Assembly (NCBI RefSeq): GCF_041505935.1
Contig: NZ_CP140110.1
Origin: Fervidobacterium_A thailandense
GTDB taxonomy: Bacteria > Thermotogota > Thermotogae > Thermotogales > Fervidobacteriaceae
Length of the DNA: 64,000 nt
Strand: one strand, 5' to 3'
The stretch's first letter is position 1. Each line of letters starts with the position of its first letter. The position numbers and the translations under genes are program-made. Positions 15,609 to 23,671 of this stretch are shown piece by piece. The notes beneath the pieces were generated by a model. That model saw only the letters and a program-made list of their open reading frames with translations. It made no database searches and was not told the DNA's origin.

Positions 15609-17210
15609 ATGGATTCAGAACAATTAAAAAGCAGAGATACAAAATCGGATGTAAAAAATCTCGCGAGGGTATTAGAAGAAGTTCTAACACTCGTTTCGGA
15701 CACCGAAATATTCGTCTTAGTCGTTGATCTTGAAAACGGAAAGATTAGTTTCTCGAAAAACACTCCCGGTAGCTTGAAAAAAGAAACACTCAACGAACTC
15801 AAGTATGAAGGCAAAAACGTATGGAGTTTTTTGCAGCACTTTAAGAATTCAGGGAAGAGAGCTTTAACGGACATTATCAAAGATGAGAAGGAAATATACC
15901 GTTTCACATGTTTGAAGTTAGAAAAAGATATCGTATGTTTTGGAGAAGTGATAACGAGAAAGGTACTCATAGATCAGTACATCAGTGAGCGGATAGAAAC
16001 ATTGACTTTGTATCTTGAGTTTGCTCCGGTGTTCTTTGTGGCACTCGATAAAGAGGGAAATATTACGTATGTAAATTCGTATACCTTGCAAAAAACGGGG
16101 TACGCACTTTACGAAGTTCTTGGAAATAATTGGTTTGAAATCTTCATACCTGAAACTGAGGTTGAAATCGTCAAGGGAGTCTTCAAGGATATAATGAGTG
16201 GCAAGATAGAGCTACGGCAGAACTTCGAGAATGAAATAAGAACAAAAGACGGGCAAACGTTAACCATCTTGTGGGAGAATCGACTTCTCAAAAAGGGAGA
16301 CGAAAATATTGGTACGATAAGTGTCGGAATCGATGTCACCGAACAAAAGGTTAAAGATTTCGAAGAAGAGGTTCTCATACGCTTGCTGAGTATTACGGCA
16401 GAGGTTGATTACCACACAGCTATAGAAAAACTCCGGACCTATCTTTCCGAACACTGCGGATTCGATTACTTGGTTTGTTCGATTAAAACTTCCGAGGGTG
16501 AACAGACCTTTGAGCTCGTGTCGAATAACAACAAAGATTTAAATGAAGTGCAACTAAAAAGGATGTGTAAAGAGTTCTCCGATGGCTCGATAACCGTAAT
16601 CTTTCACGTAGGAAAATTGCCAAAGTACGCATCCGAAAGTTGTTTAAAGAGTATTCTTCAGGTGATTCTCTCATTCTTTGAGAGAGTTTACTACATCCAG
16701 AAACTCGAAGAGGCGTCGTTCAGGGATGCGCTGACAGGTCTCTTTAATAGAAGGTACTTCATGATGAATTTGAAAACAGAAATACTGCGCGTTAAACGTT
16801 ACGGAGTTACTTCAACAGTTGTTATGCTTGACATGGATGGCTTGAAGCAAATTAACGATACGTACGGTCACGATGTTGGAGATCTTGCGCTGAGGAAAGT
16901 TGCAAAAGTCCTCATCGAGAATACAAGGGCTACGGATTTATGCGCAAGGTACGGTGGAGATGAGTTCGTGATATTAATGCCAGAAACCGACTTGGGAAGC
17001 GCAAAGGGGGCTGTAATGAGGATTCTCGATAAGCTCCACAATAAGGTTGTGGGGAAAACGTCTCTGAGTTTCAGCGCGGGTGTGGCTAAGATATCTCCAG
17101 AGGATGATCCGGATGGTATTTCCGTCTTGAAAAGAGCAGACGAACTCCTCTACGCGGCAAAGAAATCCGGTAAAAATACGGTACTTTCCGAGACCGAGGC
17201 CTTATTTTAA
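15609..17210 (+). CDS. PAS-GGDEF diguanylate cyclase
   Basis: A 533-residue soluble protein. Residues 1-125 are unassigned. A PAS domain (about 135-255) contains FVALDKEGNITYVNSY and ends SVGIDVTEQK. A GAF-like region (about 260-370) is possible. The GGDEF domain (about 375-530) has DALTGLFNRRYF and RYGGDEF. The inhibitory I-site RxxD (RATD) lies exactly five residues before GGDEF, so feedback inhibition by c-di-GMP is predicted. Product: c-di-GMP. GGGAGG lies 12 nt before the ATG. It is convergent with the lysine-exporter-like pair, overlapping by 9 nt at the 3' ends. Confidence 0.92.
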   Translation: MDSEQLKSRDTKSDVKNLARVLEEVLTLVSDTEIFVLVVDLENGKISFSKNTPGSLKKETLNELKYEGKNVWSFLQHFKNSGKRALTDIIKDEKEIYRFTCLKLEKDIVCFGEVITRKVLIDQYISERIETLTLYLEFAPVFFVALDKEGNITYVNSYTLQKTGYALYEVLGNNWFEIFIPETEVEIVKGVFKDIMSGKIELRQNFENEIRTKDGQTLTILWENRLLKKGDENIGTISVGIDVTEQKVKDFEEEVLIRLLSITAEVDYHTAIEKLRTYLSEHCGFDYLVCSIKTSEGEQTFELVSNNNKDLNEVQLKRMCKEFSDGSITVIFHVGKLPKYASESCLKSILQVILSFFERVYYIQKLEEASFRDALTGLFNRRYFMMNLKTEILRVKRYGVTSTVVMLDMDGLKQINDTYGHDVGDLALRKVAKVLIENTRATDLCARYGGDEFVILMPETDLGSAKGAVMRILDKLHNKVVGKTSLSFSAGVAKISPEDDPDGISVLKRADELLYAAKKSGKNTVLSETEALF

Positions 17211-17780
17211 GAGCCCGAGGAAAAAATTAACCATTACCGGTACCAGCATTGACACGATAAATCCGTGGCCGAACGAAATCAATGCCGTCTCACGATCCGA
17301 GTAGGATGCAACCAACCCGAGCAACGTGTCCATGGATGTCGCACCGGCAACGGAGATTGTTCCCAATTTCGATACTTTCATACCAAACGGTACAAGAACA
17401 ATACCCAAGAGCTCCCTCAAAACGTTCGAAAAGAACGAGATGCTACCGAGGTAGGCACTGTAAGAACTCGTGATGAGAATCGCCGAAAGACTGTACCAGC
17501 CAAAGCCCGAAGCGGCTGCCAATATTTCGAGCTTTTTCAACGGGAGAAAAAGCGAAGACAGTAAGACGAAAGAGAGTGTACCAAATAGCGTAGAAAATAC
17601 GGCTATCGTTATGTTTTTCAAAAATCTGCGCTCAATCCTCTCCTTGCTTAAATCCAGACCAACAGCAAAGACGAGTGCGTAGAGGATTACCTCCGTCGAC
17701 CAATCTGGTAACGTGAAACGAAAGATCCTACCAAAGACGAGTCCAAGCACAACAGCGGAAAGAAGTATCACCGCCTGCAC
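17202..17780 (-). CDS. LysO/YbjE-like exporter, C-terminal half as a separate protein
   Basis: A 192-residue hydrophobic protein with about six helices. Segments LYALVFAVGLDLS, ASGFGWYSLSAILI and LGTISVAGATSMDTLL match what I know of the C-terminal part of the lysine exporter LysO (about 300 aa in E. coli). Start GTG 17780 lies 3 nt after the stop of the gene encoding the N-terminal half. The two products presumably assemble in the membrane. The substrate is inferred from family membership. Confidence 0.8.
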   Translation of the reverse strand: MQAVILLSAVVLGLVFGRIFRFTLPDWSTEVILYALVFAVGLDLSKERIERRFLKNITIAVFSTLFGTLSFVLLSSLFLPLKKLEILAAASGFGWYSLSAILITSSYSAYLGSISFFSNVLRELLGIVLVPFGMKVSKLGTISVAGATSMDTLLGLVASYSDRETALISFGHGFIVSMLVPVMVNFFLGLLK

Positions 17781-17783
17781 ATC

Positions 17784-18107
17784 TCATTCCCCTTCCGACG
17801 GTCCGATCTTTCTCCGAGCCTTCTCATCTTTCCACGAATTGAAGAACCCGCCACTCGAGATTTTCTCCAGTAAAAAGGCGAAGAGGAAACTTCCCGCACT
17901 CCCGAAAAGTGCGATTATAAACCCGAAAATTGCAATACTATCTATCTTTCCGAACAATTCATCGTTACTACCTATCCGCAACCCAAGGGAAAATAGAAGG
18001 AAAAAGGTAAGTACAAGGATGACCTTGTACTTACCTATCCATTTTGTATTGAGGAATCTTCCCAAAAAGAATCCCGCGAAGAAAACGGCCAGTACGTACC
18101 AAATCAT
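17784..18107 (-). CDS. LysO-like exporter, N-terminal half as a separate protein
   Basis: A 107-residue protein with three hydrophobic helices (about 1-20, 28-47, 57-83) and a charged cytoplasmic tail ending RRKIGPSEGE. It corresponds to the first part of LysO; the segment LFSLGLRIGSNDELF is typical. It begins 1 nt after the asnS stop and ends 3 nt before the second half. Both halves have clean starts and stops with no frame remnant between them, so this looks like a true split rather than a recent frameshift. Confidence 0.75.
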   Translation of the reverse strand: MIWYVLAVFFAGFFLGRFLNTKWIGKYKVILVLTFFLLFSLGLRIGSNDELFGKIDSIAIFGFIIALFGSAGSFLFAFLLEKISSGGFFNSWKDEKARRKIGPSEGE

Positions 18108-18108
18108 T

Positions 18109-19407
18109 TTACGGATGCACCCTGTAAAGCGTTCTTGCGAACGGGATTGCCTCTCTGATGTGTTCCAGTCCGGCTATCCAGGCGATCGTCCTCTCAACAC
18201 CAAGTCCAAAACCACTGTGTGGTACACTTCCGAATTTCCTCAAGTCGAGGTACCAGTCGTATTTTTCAACAGGTAAGTTGTTCTCTTTCAATCTTTCCAC
18301 GAGGAGATCGTAGTCATGTATACGCTGGGATGCACCGATGATTTCACCGTATCCCTCAGGTGCGAGTAAATCATCGCAAAGCACAACCTCCGGATTCGTC
18401 GGATCCGGTTGCATGTAGAAGGCTTTCGCTCCTCTTGGGTAGTGCGTTATGAAAACTGGACTGTCGAATTGCTTTGCAAGTACCGTTTCCTCGTCTCCCC
18501 CAAAATCGTCCCCCCATTTAATGTCAAACCCCTGACTCTGGAGGAACTTTACCGCTTCCGTGTATGTCATCCTTGGGAACGGTTTTTGGACCTTCTCGAG
18601 CTTGGAGACGTCACGACCGATAGCGATAAGATCGTCGTACGCGTGCTGCAAAACGTACTGAACGATGTAGTAAACAAGGTCCTCCTGGAGTCTCATGTTA
18701 TCTTCATGTTCATAATAAGCCACTTCTGCTTCGTTCATCCAAAACTCGATAAGGTGTCTTCGTGTCTTGGATTTTTCCGCGCGGAACGTTGGTCCGAGGT
18801 TGTACACCTTTCCGAAGGCCATACAGGCTGCTTCAAGATAAAGTTGACCCGTCTGCGTCAGGTAAACTTTTCCGTAATCGAAATAGTCAACCTCAAAAAG
18901 GTTACCCGCCGTTTCACCGATCGCACCGGTGAAGATGGGAGTATCTATCTGCACGAAATTTCGTTCCCAGTAAAATTGCCTTATCGCCTTTATAACGGCA
19001 TCCCTGATGCGCATGATGTGGAACTGTCTTTTGGACCTTAGCCACAGATGCCTGTGCTCCATGAGGTAGTCTATGCTGTGGTCGGGTTTTTGAATCGGGA
19101 AATCCTCCTGTGGGATTTGAACGGGATGCACCTCCGTTGCCAAAACCTCGACCCCGCCAGGTGCCCTCTCATCTTCCCGAACCTTTCCGCGTATTATGAC
19201 AGAAGACTCCAACCTGAGCTTGTCAGCGTTCGAAAAATGTTCATTACCAATGGTCGATTTTTCAACGACAACCTGAACGAATCCGGTACCGTCCCTGAAA
19301 TCGATGAAGGCGATTTTCCCACTGGAGCGCTTCCTTCTCACCCAACCTCTCAATTCAACTTCCTCACCAACGTGCTTCTTCAACTCTTCTACGTACACCC
19401 AACGCAT
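18109..19407 (-). CDS. asnS: Asparaginyl-tRNA synthetase
   Basis: A 432-residue class IIb synthetase. The N-terminal OB fold (about 12-100) contains VELRGWVRRKRSSGKIAFI. The catalytic domain has motif 2 around GPTFRAEKSKTRRHLIEFWM and motif 3 GFGLGVERTIAWIAGL. IGETAGNLFEVDYF and VPHSGFGLG favour AsnRS over AspRS, and the protein lacks the bacterial AspRS insertion. Reaction: charges tRNA-Asn. TATAAT on the minus strand at 19462-19467 is its -10. The lysine-exporter-like genes follow without a gap. Confidence 0.93.
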   Translation of the reverse strand: MRWVYVEELKKHVGEEVELRGWVRRKRSSGKIAFIDFRDGTGFVQVVVEKSTIGNEHFSNADKLRLESSVIIRGKVREDERAPGGVEVLATEVHPVQIPQEDFPIQKPDHSIDYLMEHRHLWLRSKRQFHIMRIRDAVIKAIRQFYWERNFVQIDTPIFTGAIGETAGNLFEVDYFDYGKVYLTQTGQLYLEAACMAFGKVYNLGPTFRAEKSKTRRHLIEFWMNEAEVAYYEHEDNMRLQEDLVYYIVQYVLQHAYDDLIAIGRDVSKLEKVQKPFPRMTYTEAVKFLQSQGFDIKWGDDFGGDEETVLAKQFDSPVFITHYPRGAKAFYMQPDPTNPEVVLCDDLLAPEGYGEIIGASQRIHDYDLLVERLKENNLPVEKYDWYLDLRKFGSVPHSGFGLGVERTIAWIAGLEHIREAIPFARTLYRVHP

Positions 19408-19461
19408 TGAAAGACCTCCCTCCGATCATGTCTTACTCTCAAAACAACGTAATCTTTTAAA

Positions 19462-19493
19462 ATTATACCACAACATGGATTCCGTGGTAGAAT
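19462..19493. promoter_or_regulatory. Divergent -10 elements of asnS and the NlpC/P60 gene
   Basis: Minus-strand TATAAT at 19462-19467, preceded by TTGTGG, serves asnS. Plus-strand TAGAAT at 19488-19493, preceded by CCGTGG, serves the NlpC/P60 gene. The two lie 20 nt apart, so the promoters overlap. Confidence 0.5.
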
Positions 19494-19535
19494 ACTCTGT
19501 GGAGAATTCCGGAAAATCGGAGGTGCTATCACCGC

Positions 19536-20084
19536 ATGAGGAGAATTGTATTGATTCTTGCCACGCTCTCAGTCACCCTTTTCGGGCTCGTACTCCTGGC
19601 AAGCACATCATCCACAGCATACAAGACGAGGGAATTGACGGCAAGTGAGATTGATAGGATGTTCACCGTACTGCGAGATCTAAAATCCACACCCTACGTT
19701 TGGGGCGGAACTTCGGAGTACGGAATAGACTGTAGTGGGCTTGTGATATACTTACTGAACCAGCTCGGTTTTAAGAGATTCATATTCAAGAACACCTTAG
19801 TGTTTGACGTAACGGCCGATAATTTCTACAAGTACAACACAAAGCAACTTAAAAACTTGAGGGAACTGAGAAAAGGGGATCTCATCTTTCTCGACATGAA
19901 CGAAGACGGTGTGTTCGACCACGTGGTTATCTTTGAGGAAATCGACAAGAACGGTGTACTCTGGTGTTGGGACGCTGCGGAGATGCCGGATGGTATCCAC
20001 CAAAACAAGGTCGACCGGCGACCAATATTGAATCTAACGGGAAGAATTTACGTGTTAGGAAGAATTATGGTGGTAGTGCAATGA
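19536..20084 (+). CDS. NlpC/P60-family cell-wall peptidase-like exported protein
   Basis: A 182-residue protein. The N-terminal signal sequence (about 1-27) has a basic MRR and a hydrophobic core. The NlpC/P60 fold follows (about 40-175): TPYVWGGTSEYGIDCSGLV carries the catalytic Cys, and VFDHVVIFEEI the catalytic His. The family cleaves peptide bonds in peptidoglycan stems. GGAGGTG lies 10 nt before the ATG. The stop overlaps the next ATG by 4 nt, which ties it to the unknown protein downstream. Confidence 0.85.
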   Translation: MRRIVLILATLSVTLFGLVLLASTSSTAYKTRELTASEIDRMFTVLRDLKSTPYVWGGTSEYGIDCSGLVIYLLNQLGFKRFIFKNTLVFDVTADNFYKYNTKQLKNLRELRKGDLIFLDMNEDGVFDHVVIFEEIDKNGVLWCWDAAEMPDGIHQNKVDRRPILNLTGRIYVLGRIMVVVQ

Positions 20085-20662
20085 CCAATCTCTTAAGCAA
20101 CGTGCGAAGCTTTTTAAGGAGTATAATGAAAACTCTTTTTGAAATCATCAGAACAGGTAGGAAAAGCAACTATACGAGTAAAACGGTAACACTTGCCATC
20201 ATTCACTTCGATGGTCAGAACTTCGATGAACTTATTAGAACTTACAGGGAGGAACTTAAGGCCGCTTCAATCATCGTGGCAAAGAACGTCCCACCTGAGC
20301 TGGTAAAAGCTTACAAGAACGTATTTCACTCTAAGGACATTGTGCTTCTGGGAAAGGAGATCTACGTTAGAGGTTCAAACGTTGATTTTGCAAAGGAGGT
20401 CCAGGTGAACAAGCTGAGATCTTTCGAAAAGAGGAGATTACACGTTTTGGTGACAGACAATAAGAAAACCGCCTGGATGATTTCTCAAATGTTCCCCTTT
20501 TACTGCGTCTGTCCTGGAGAACCGTTCGAGGAGACCGTGATCACCGCCCCAATTCCTCTCACGAGGAACTCCGACGGGTACTATTTTAGCAAAGTACCCT
20601 ACAGAAGCCAGGTTACCCTCATCGATCTGAATATCGATATCATACGCGAGTTTTCAAAATAA
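20081..20662 (+). CDS. Hypothetical protein coupled to the NlpC/P60 gene
   Basis: A 193-residue protein I do not recognise. It has no clear signal peptide; the N-terminal helix LLSNVRSFLRSIMKTLFEII is amphipathic. The body alternates short strands and helices (VTLAIIHFDGQNFDELIRTY, ASIIVAKNVPPELVKAY, LHVLVTDNKKTAWMI), which suggests an alpha/beta fold. ATG 20081 overlaps the previous stop (ATGA), so translation is coupled to the cell-wall peptidase. A role with that peptidase is inference from position only. Confidence 0.75.
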   Translation: MTNLLSNVRSFLRSIMKTLFEIIRTGRKSNYTSKTVTLAIIHFDGQNFDELIRTYREELKAASIIVAKNVPPELVKAYKNVFHSKDIVLLGKEIYVRGSNVDFAKEVQVNKLRSFEKRRLHVLVTDNKKTAWMISQMFPFYCVCPGEPFEETVITAPIPLTRNSDGYYFSKVPYRSQVTLIDLNIDIIREFSK

Positions 20663-20711
20663 AGAAAAATCTCATTAATATTCCCACGATTCGTCCTCAT
20701 TTTTCGATATG

Positions 20712-20733
20712 CTAACTGATGTTAGGGTATACT
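20712..20733 (+). promoter_or_regulatory. Possible promoter/operator upstream of glpX
   Basis: The inverted repeat CTAAC-TGAT-GTTAG (20712-20725) lies immediately before TATACT (20728-20733), a possible -10. No good -35 is visible. The half-site CTAAC/GTTAG also occurs in the inverted repeat upstream of the SNF transporter, with a different spacer. Confidence 0.35.
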
Positions 20734-20751
20734 AACTCTCTGGTGATTTAG

Positions 20752-20787
20752 CCATCCCACGCGTGGGTGGTAAAATTTTTTGTAGTC
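20752..20787 (+). terminator. Terminator-like hairpin between the NlpC/P60 pair and glpX
   Basis: CCATCCCACG pairs with CGTGGGTGG (one bulged T), followed by TAAAATTTTTTG. It could end the upstream operon, or act as an attenuator in the glpX leader if the -10 at 20728 is used. It lies 50 nt before ATG 20836. Confidence 0.55.
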
Positions 20788-20835
20788 CACAGTACTTTCC
20801 CGAATCTTTACCTGTCTGCTTGGGGGGTGTGGTAC

Positions 20836-21843
20836 ATGGAGAAGGAAATTACGCTGGAACTTGTGAGGGTGACGGAAGCTGCCGCTCTCATGGCAAGCCG
20901 TTACCTTGGTCGTGGTGACAAAGAAATCGTCGACAAAGCCGCATCAGATGCGATGCGCGGAATGCTCGACTACATCGAAATGAAGGGTACCGTGGTTCTC
21001 GGCGAAGGTGAGAAAGATAAAGCCCCAATGTTGTACATTGGTGAAAGGGTCGGTCGTTGGGCTGACGATGATCCTGAACTCGATATTGCCGTTGATCCCA
21101 TCGACGGAACGAGACTCGTTGCTTTCGGACTACCGAACGCGATAAGTGTCATCGCCGCGACTGAAAAGGGTGGAATTGAGTTCCTTCCAACTTACTATTC
21201 CTACAAGCTTGCCGTTGGGCCCGAACTTGCTGGAAAACTCGACATAAACGCAACGATTCGAGAGAATCTGAGGGTTGCCGCCGCAATCCTGGGAATGGAG
21301 ATTTCGGAACTCACGTGCGTTGTTTTAAACAGGGACAGGCACAGGGAGATTATAGAAGAAATCAGGCGTGTCGGGGCGCGCATAAAGTTGATAAGCGACG
21401 GTGATATAGCTGCGGCGATCGCGACAGCATTACCGGAAAGCAACGTTAACATCTACATCGGTATAGGTGGTTCTCCGGAAGCCCTCCTGGCCGCCGCTGC
21501 ATTGAAGTCCCTCGGAGGTGAGATTCAAGTTAAACTGTGGCCGATGGATGAAAACGAGCGCGCGAAGGTCATAGAAGCTGGTTACGACCTTGAAAAGGTC
21601 TACCGTACGGATGACCTTATAAAGTCGGACAACGTAATATTCGCGGCGACCGGCGTAACAGACGGAGATATGCTGCGTGGAGTGCGATTCCAGAAAAATG
21701 TTGCAATCACCGAATCGATCGTTATGAGATCACGCACGAGGACAATTCGAAAGATCATCGCCTATCACAACATGGCCTACAAAACTATTCCGCTCAAGAG
21801 TGCGGGTGAAATAAAGTACATAAACGGGTTGCGTAGGATTTAA
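20836..21843 (+). CDS. glpX: Fructose-1,6-bisphosphatase class II
   Basis: A 335-residue protein, normal for GlpX. Motifs: LGRGDKEIVDKAASDAMRG, VVLGEGEKDKAPML (metal-binding acidic loop) and AVDPIDGTRLVA, the Li-sensitive phosphatase motif. Reaction: fructose-1,6-bisphosphate to fructose-6-phosphate, gluconeogenesis. Start ATG 20836 has GGGGGTG upstream; an in-frame start at 20767 would precede that site and lie on the hairpin. It is monocistronic, closed by a terminator at 21862. Confidence 0.94.
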   Translation: MEKEITLELVRVTEAAALMASRYLGRGDKEIVDKAASDAMRGMLDYIEMKGTVVLGEGEKDKAPMLYIGERVGRWADDDPELDIAVDPIDGTRLVAFGLPNAISVIAATEKGGIEFLPTYYSYKLAVGPELAGKLDINATIRENLRVAAAILGMEISELTCVVLNRDRHREIIEEIRRVGARIKLISDGDIAAAIATALPESNVNIYIGIGGSPEALLAAAALKSLGGEIQVKLWPMDENERAKVIEAGYDLEKVYRTDDLIKSDNVIFAATGVTDGDMLRGVRFQKNVAITESIVMRSRTRTIRKIIAYHNMAYKTIPLKSAGEIKYINGLRRI

Positions 21844-21861
21844 ATACGAAATTCTTAGGCA

Positions 21862-21901
21862 GACGGCCCTGACATGCCTCGGGGCCGTCCTGAGTTTTTT
21901 A
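21862..21901 (+). terminator. Terminator after glpX
   Basis: Stem GACGGCCC (21862-21869) pairs with GGGCCGTC (21882-21889), with an 12-nt loop, followed by CTGAGTTTTTTAT. Confidence 0.88.
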
Positions 21902-21950
21902 TACTACCTATGTCTTCAGATCAACCAAGACGAAGGAGGTTTAGACTTGT

Positions 21951-23558
21951 ATGGAACATCTTGGCATACTCAGCTTGCTTCCACCAGTTTTAATCATCTT
22001 CCTTGCCCTCGTCACAAAAGAGGTTATTTTCTCACTCTTCACCGGGATCTTCTTCGGCTACCTCCTCATCAGCAACTGGAACCCCCTGATTGCAATGATA
22101 AAACTCACCGACGGAATAGCAACCGTGCTTAGCGATAGCTGGAACATACGGATTATCCTCTTCACCACGTTGCTCGCGGCGATGGTTGGACTTTTCCAGG
22201 CCACGGGGGCCGCGAAAGCCTTCGGAAGCTGGATGGCGCGTAAGGTAAAGTCAAGGGTCGGTACACTGATCGTGACATGGTTGTTCGGCATATTCATCTT
22301 CTTTGACGATTATTTCAACTGCTTGACCATCGGTACGGTTATGAGACCCGTCACGGACGAACAGAAGATTTCAAGAGCAAAGCTCGCTTACATCATAGAT
22401 TCCACAACAGCTCCAATGGCGATACTTGCCCCTGTTTCAACGTGGGTAGTGACGATAATGAGCGTCATAAAGAACTCCGAAGGATTTTCAAAACTGAGTA
22501 TGAGTGAGTTCATCTTCTTCCTCCTGGTAATTCCAATAAACCTTTACGCAATACTCGCTATATTGATGGTCTTCATGACGATTATCAGAGGCGATTGGGG
22601 CCCAATGAAGGAAAGTGAATCGTGGGCTCTATCCGATAAAGGCCTTTTCAATCCAAAATACGGTCAGCCGATAGGTCAGATTTCAGAAGAGATGAGCCAC
22701 AAAGCCAAACCATTTGACATGGTTGTTCCTTTGGTCGTCTTTGTGACGTTGGCCATCCTCTTCTTCCCGATAACAGCTTACCTTGACGCAATTGACGGTG
22801 AAAAAGTTAAAACCTTCTGGGAAGCCACGAAAACAATGACTTTCTGGGAGGCATTTGTGAACACGGATTCTTCGAAAGCTTTCTCGTACGCAGCGGTATT
22901 CTCGATAGTTTTTACTTCGCTATACTTTATGCTTAGGCGCGTACTCACAATTCAAGAAGTCGGTAACGGCATCATCATTGGTATAAAATCGTTGGTGCCG
23001 GCCCTTGTAATCCTCAGTTTAGCCTGGACTGTTGGCAACATGATAAAGAACCCCGTTGAAGAGGGTGGTTTGGGCCTCGCAAAGTACCTATCCCACGTCG
23101 TATCATCTGGACATTTCCCAGCTTGGCTCTTGCCGTTTATCGCTTTCTTAATATCGTCAGCCATATCGTTCTCCACCGGAACAAGTTGGGGAACGTTCAC
23201 GATAATGATACCCATCGTAATGCCGATCGCGGTTACACTTGCCGAAAAATTTGGGATTAACTCGGTAAACCTTGCAACGATATCGATCGGGGCCGTCCTC
23301 GGTGGTTCCGTTTTCGGTGATCATTGCTCTCCCATATCGGACACTACTATCCTTTCATCCACGGGAGCCGGATGTCCGCACATCGAACACGTTGTCACCC
23401 AGATTCCTTACGCTGTCTTCGTAATGGTGGTGTCTGCAATCGGTTATCTTGTAGCCGGGATCACAACGAACGTAGTTATCGGGTTAGTAACCGCAACAAT
23501 AACCTTTTTCGTTGGATATGAGCTTGTCTTGAGGTACACAAGGAAATTTGCAAAGTAA
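21951..23558 (+). CDS. NhaC-family Na+/H+ antiporter (copy 1)
   Basis: A 535-residue membrane protein with about 12 hydrophobic segments. Family features include the Asp pair FFDDYFNCLTIGTVMRPVTD, then STGTSWGTFTIMIPI and GDHCSPISDTTILSSTGAGC. GGAGG lies about 10 nt before the ATG. A second, clearly related copy is encoded at 52644-54257 (for example both read TKEVIFSLF and WNIRIILF). Whether it exchanges Na+/H+ or carries an organic acid or amino acid, as some NhaC homologues do, cannot be told. Confidence 0.88.
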   Translation: MEHLGILSLLPPVLIIFLALVTKEVIFSLFTGIFFGYLLISNWNPLIAMIKLTDGIATVLSDSWNIRIILFTTLLAAMVGLFQATGAAKAFGSWMARKVKSRVGTLIVTWLFGIFIFFDDYFNCLTIGTVMRPVTDEQKISRAKLAYIIDSTTAPMAILAPVSTWVVTIMSVIKNSEGFSKLSMSEFIFFLLVIPINLYAILAILMVFMTIIRGDWGPMKESESWALSDKGLFNPKYGQPIGQISEEMSHKAKPFDMVVPLVVFVTLAILFFPITAYLDAIDGEKVKTFWEATKTMTFWEAFVNTDSSKAFSYAAVFSIVFTSLYFMLRRVLTIQEVGNGIIIGIKSLVPALVILSLAWTVGNMIKNPVEEGGLGLAKYLSHVVSSGHFPAWLLPFIAFLISSAISFSTGTSWGTFTIMIPIVMPIAVTLAEKFGINSVNLATISIGAVLGGSVFGDHCSPISDTTILSSTGAGCPHIEHVVTQIPYAVFVMVVSAIGYLVAGITTNVVIGLVTATITFFVGYELVLRYTRKFAK

Positions 23559-23591
23559 GTATAAGCTTAGGTAGTTGAACAAAACAGAAAA

Positions 23592-23623
23592 GGAGGACGG
23601 CGCCACAGCCGTCCTCCTTTTTT
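23592..23623 (+). terminator. Bidirectional terminator between the NhaC and GH65 genes
   Basis: Stem GGAGGACGGC (23592-23601) pairs with GCCGTCCTCC (23608-23617), followed by TTTTTT. On the other side AAAACAGAAAA gives a T-run for transcripts from the minus strand, so it also serves the sugar operon that ends at 23672. Confidence 0.92.
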
Positions 23624-23671
23624 CTGCTCTTTAGTATCTGCTTGAGTATCTTCCAGTATCAACGGACCACA

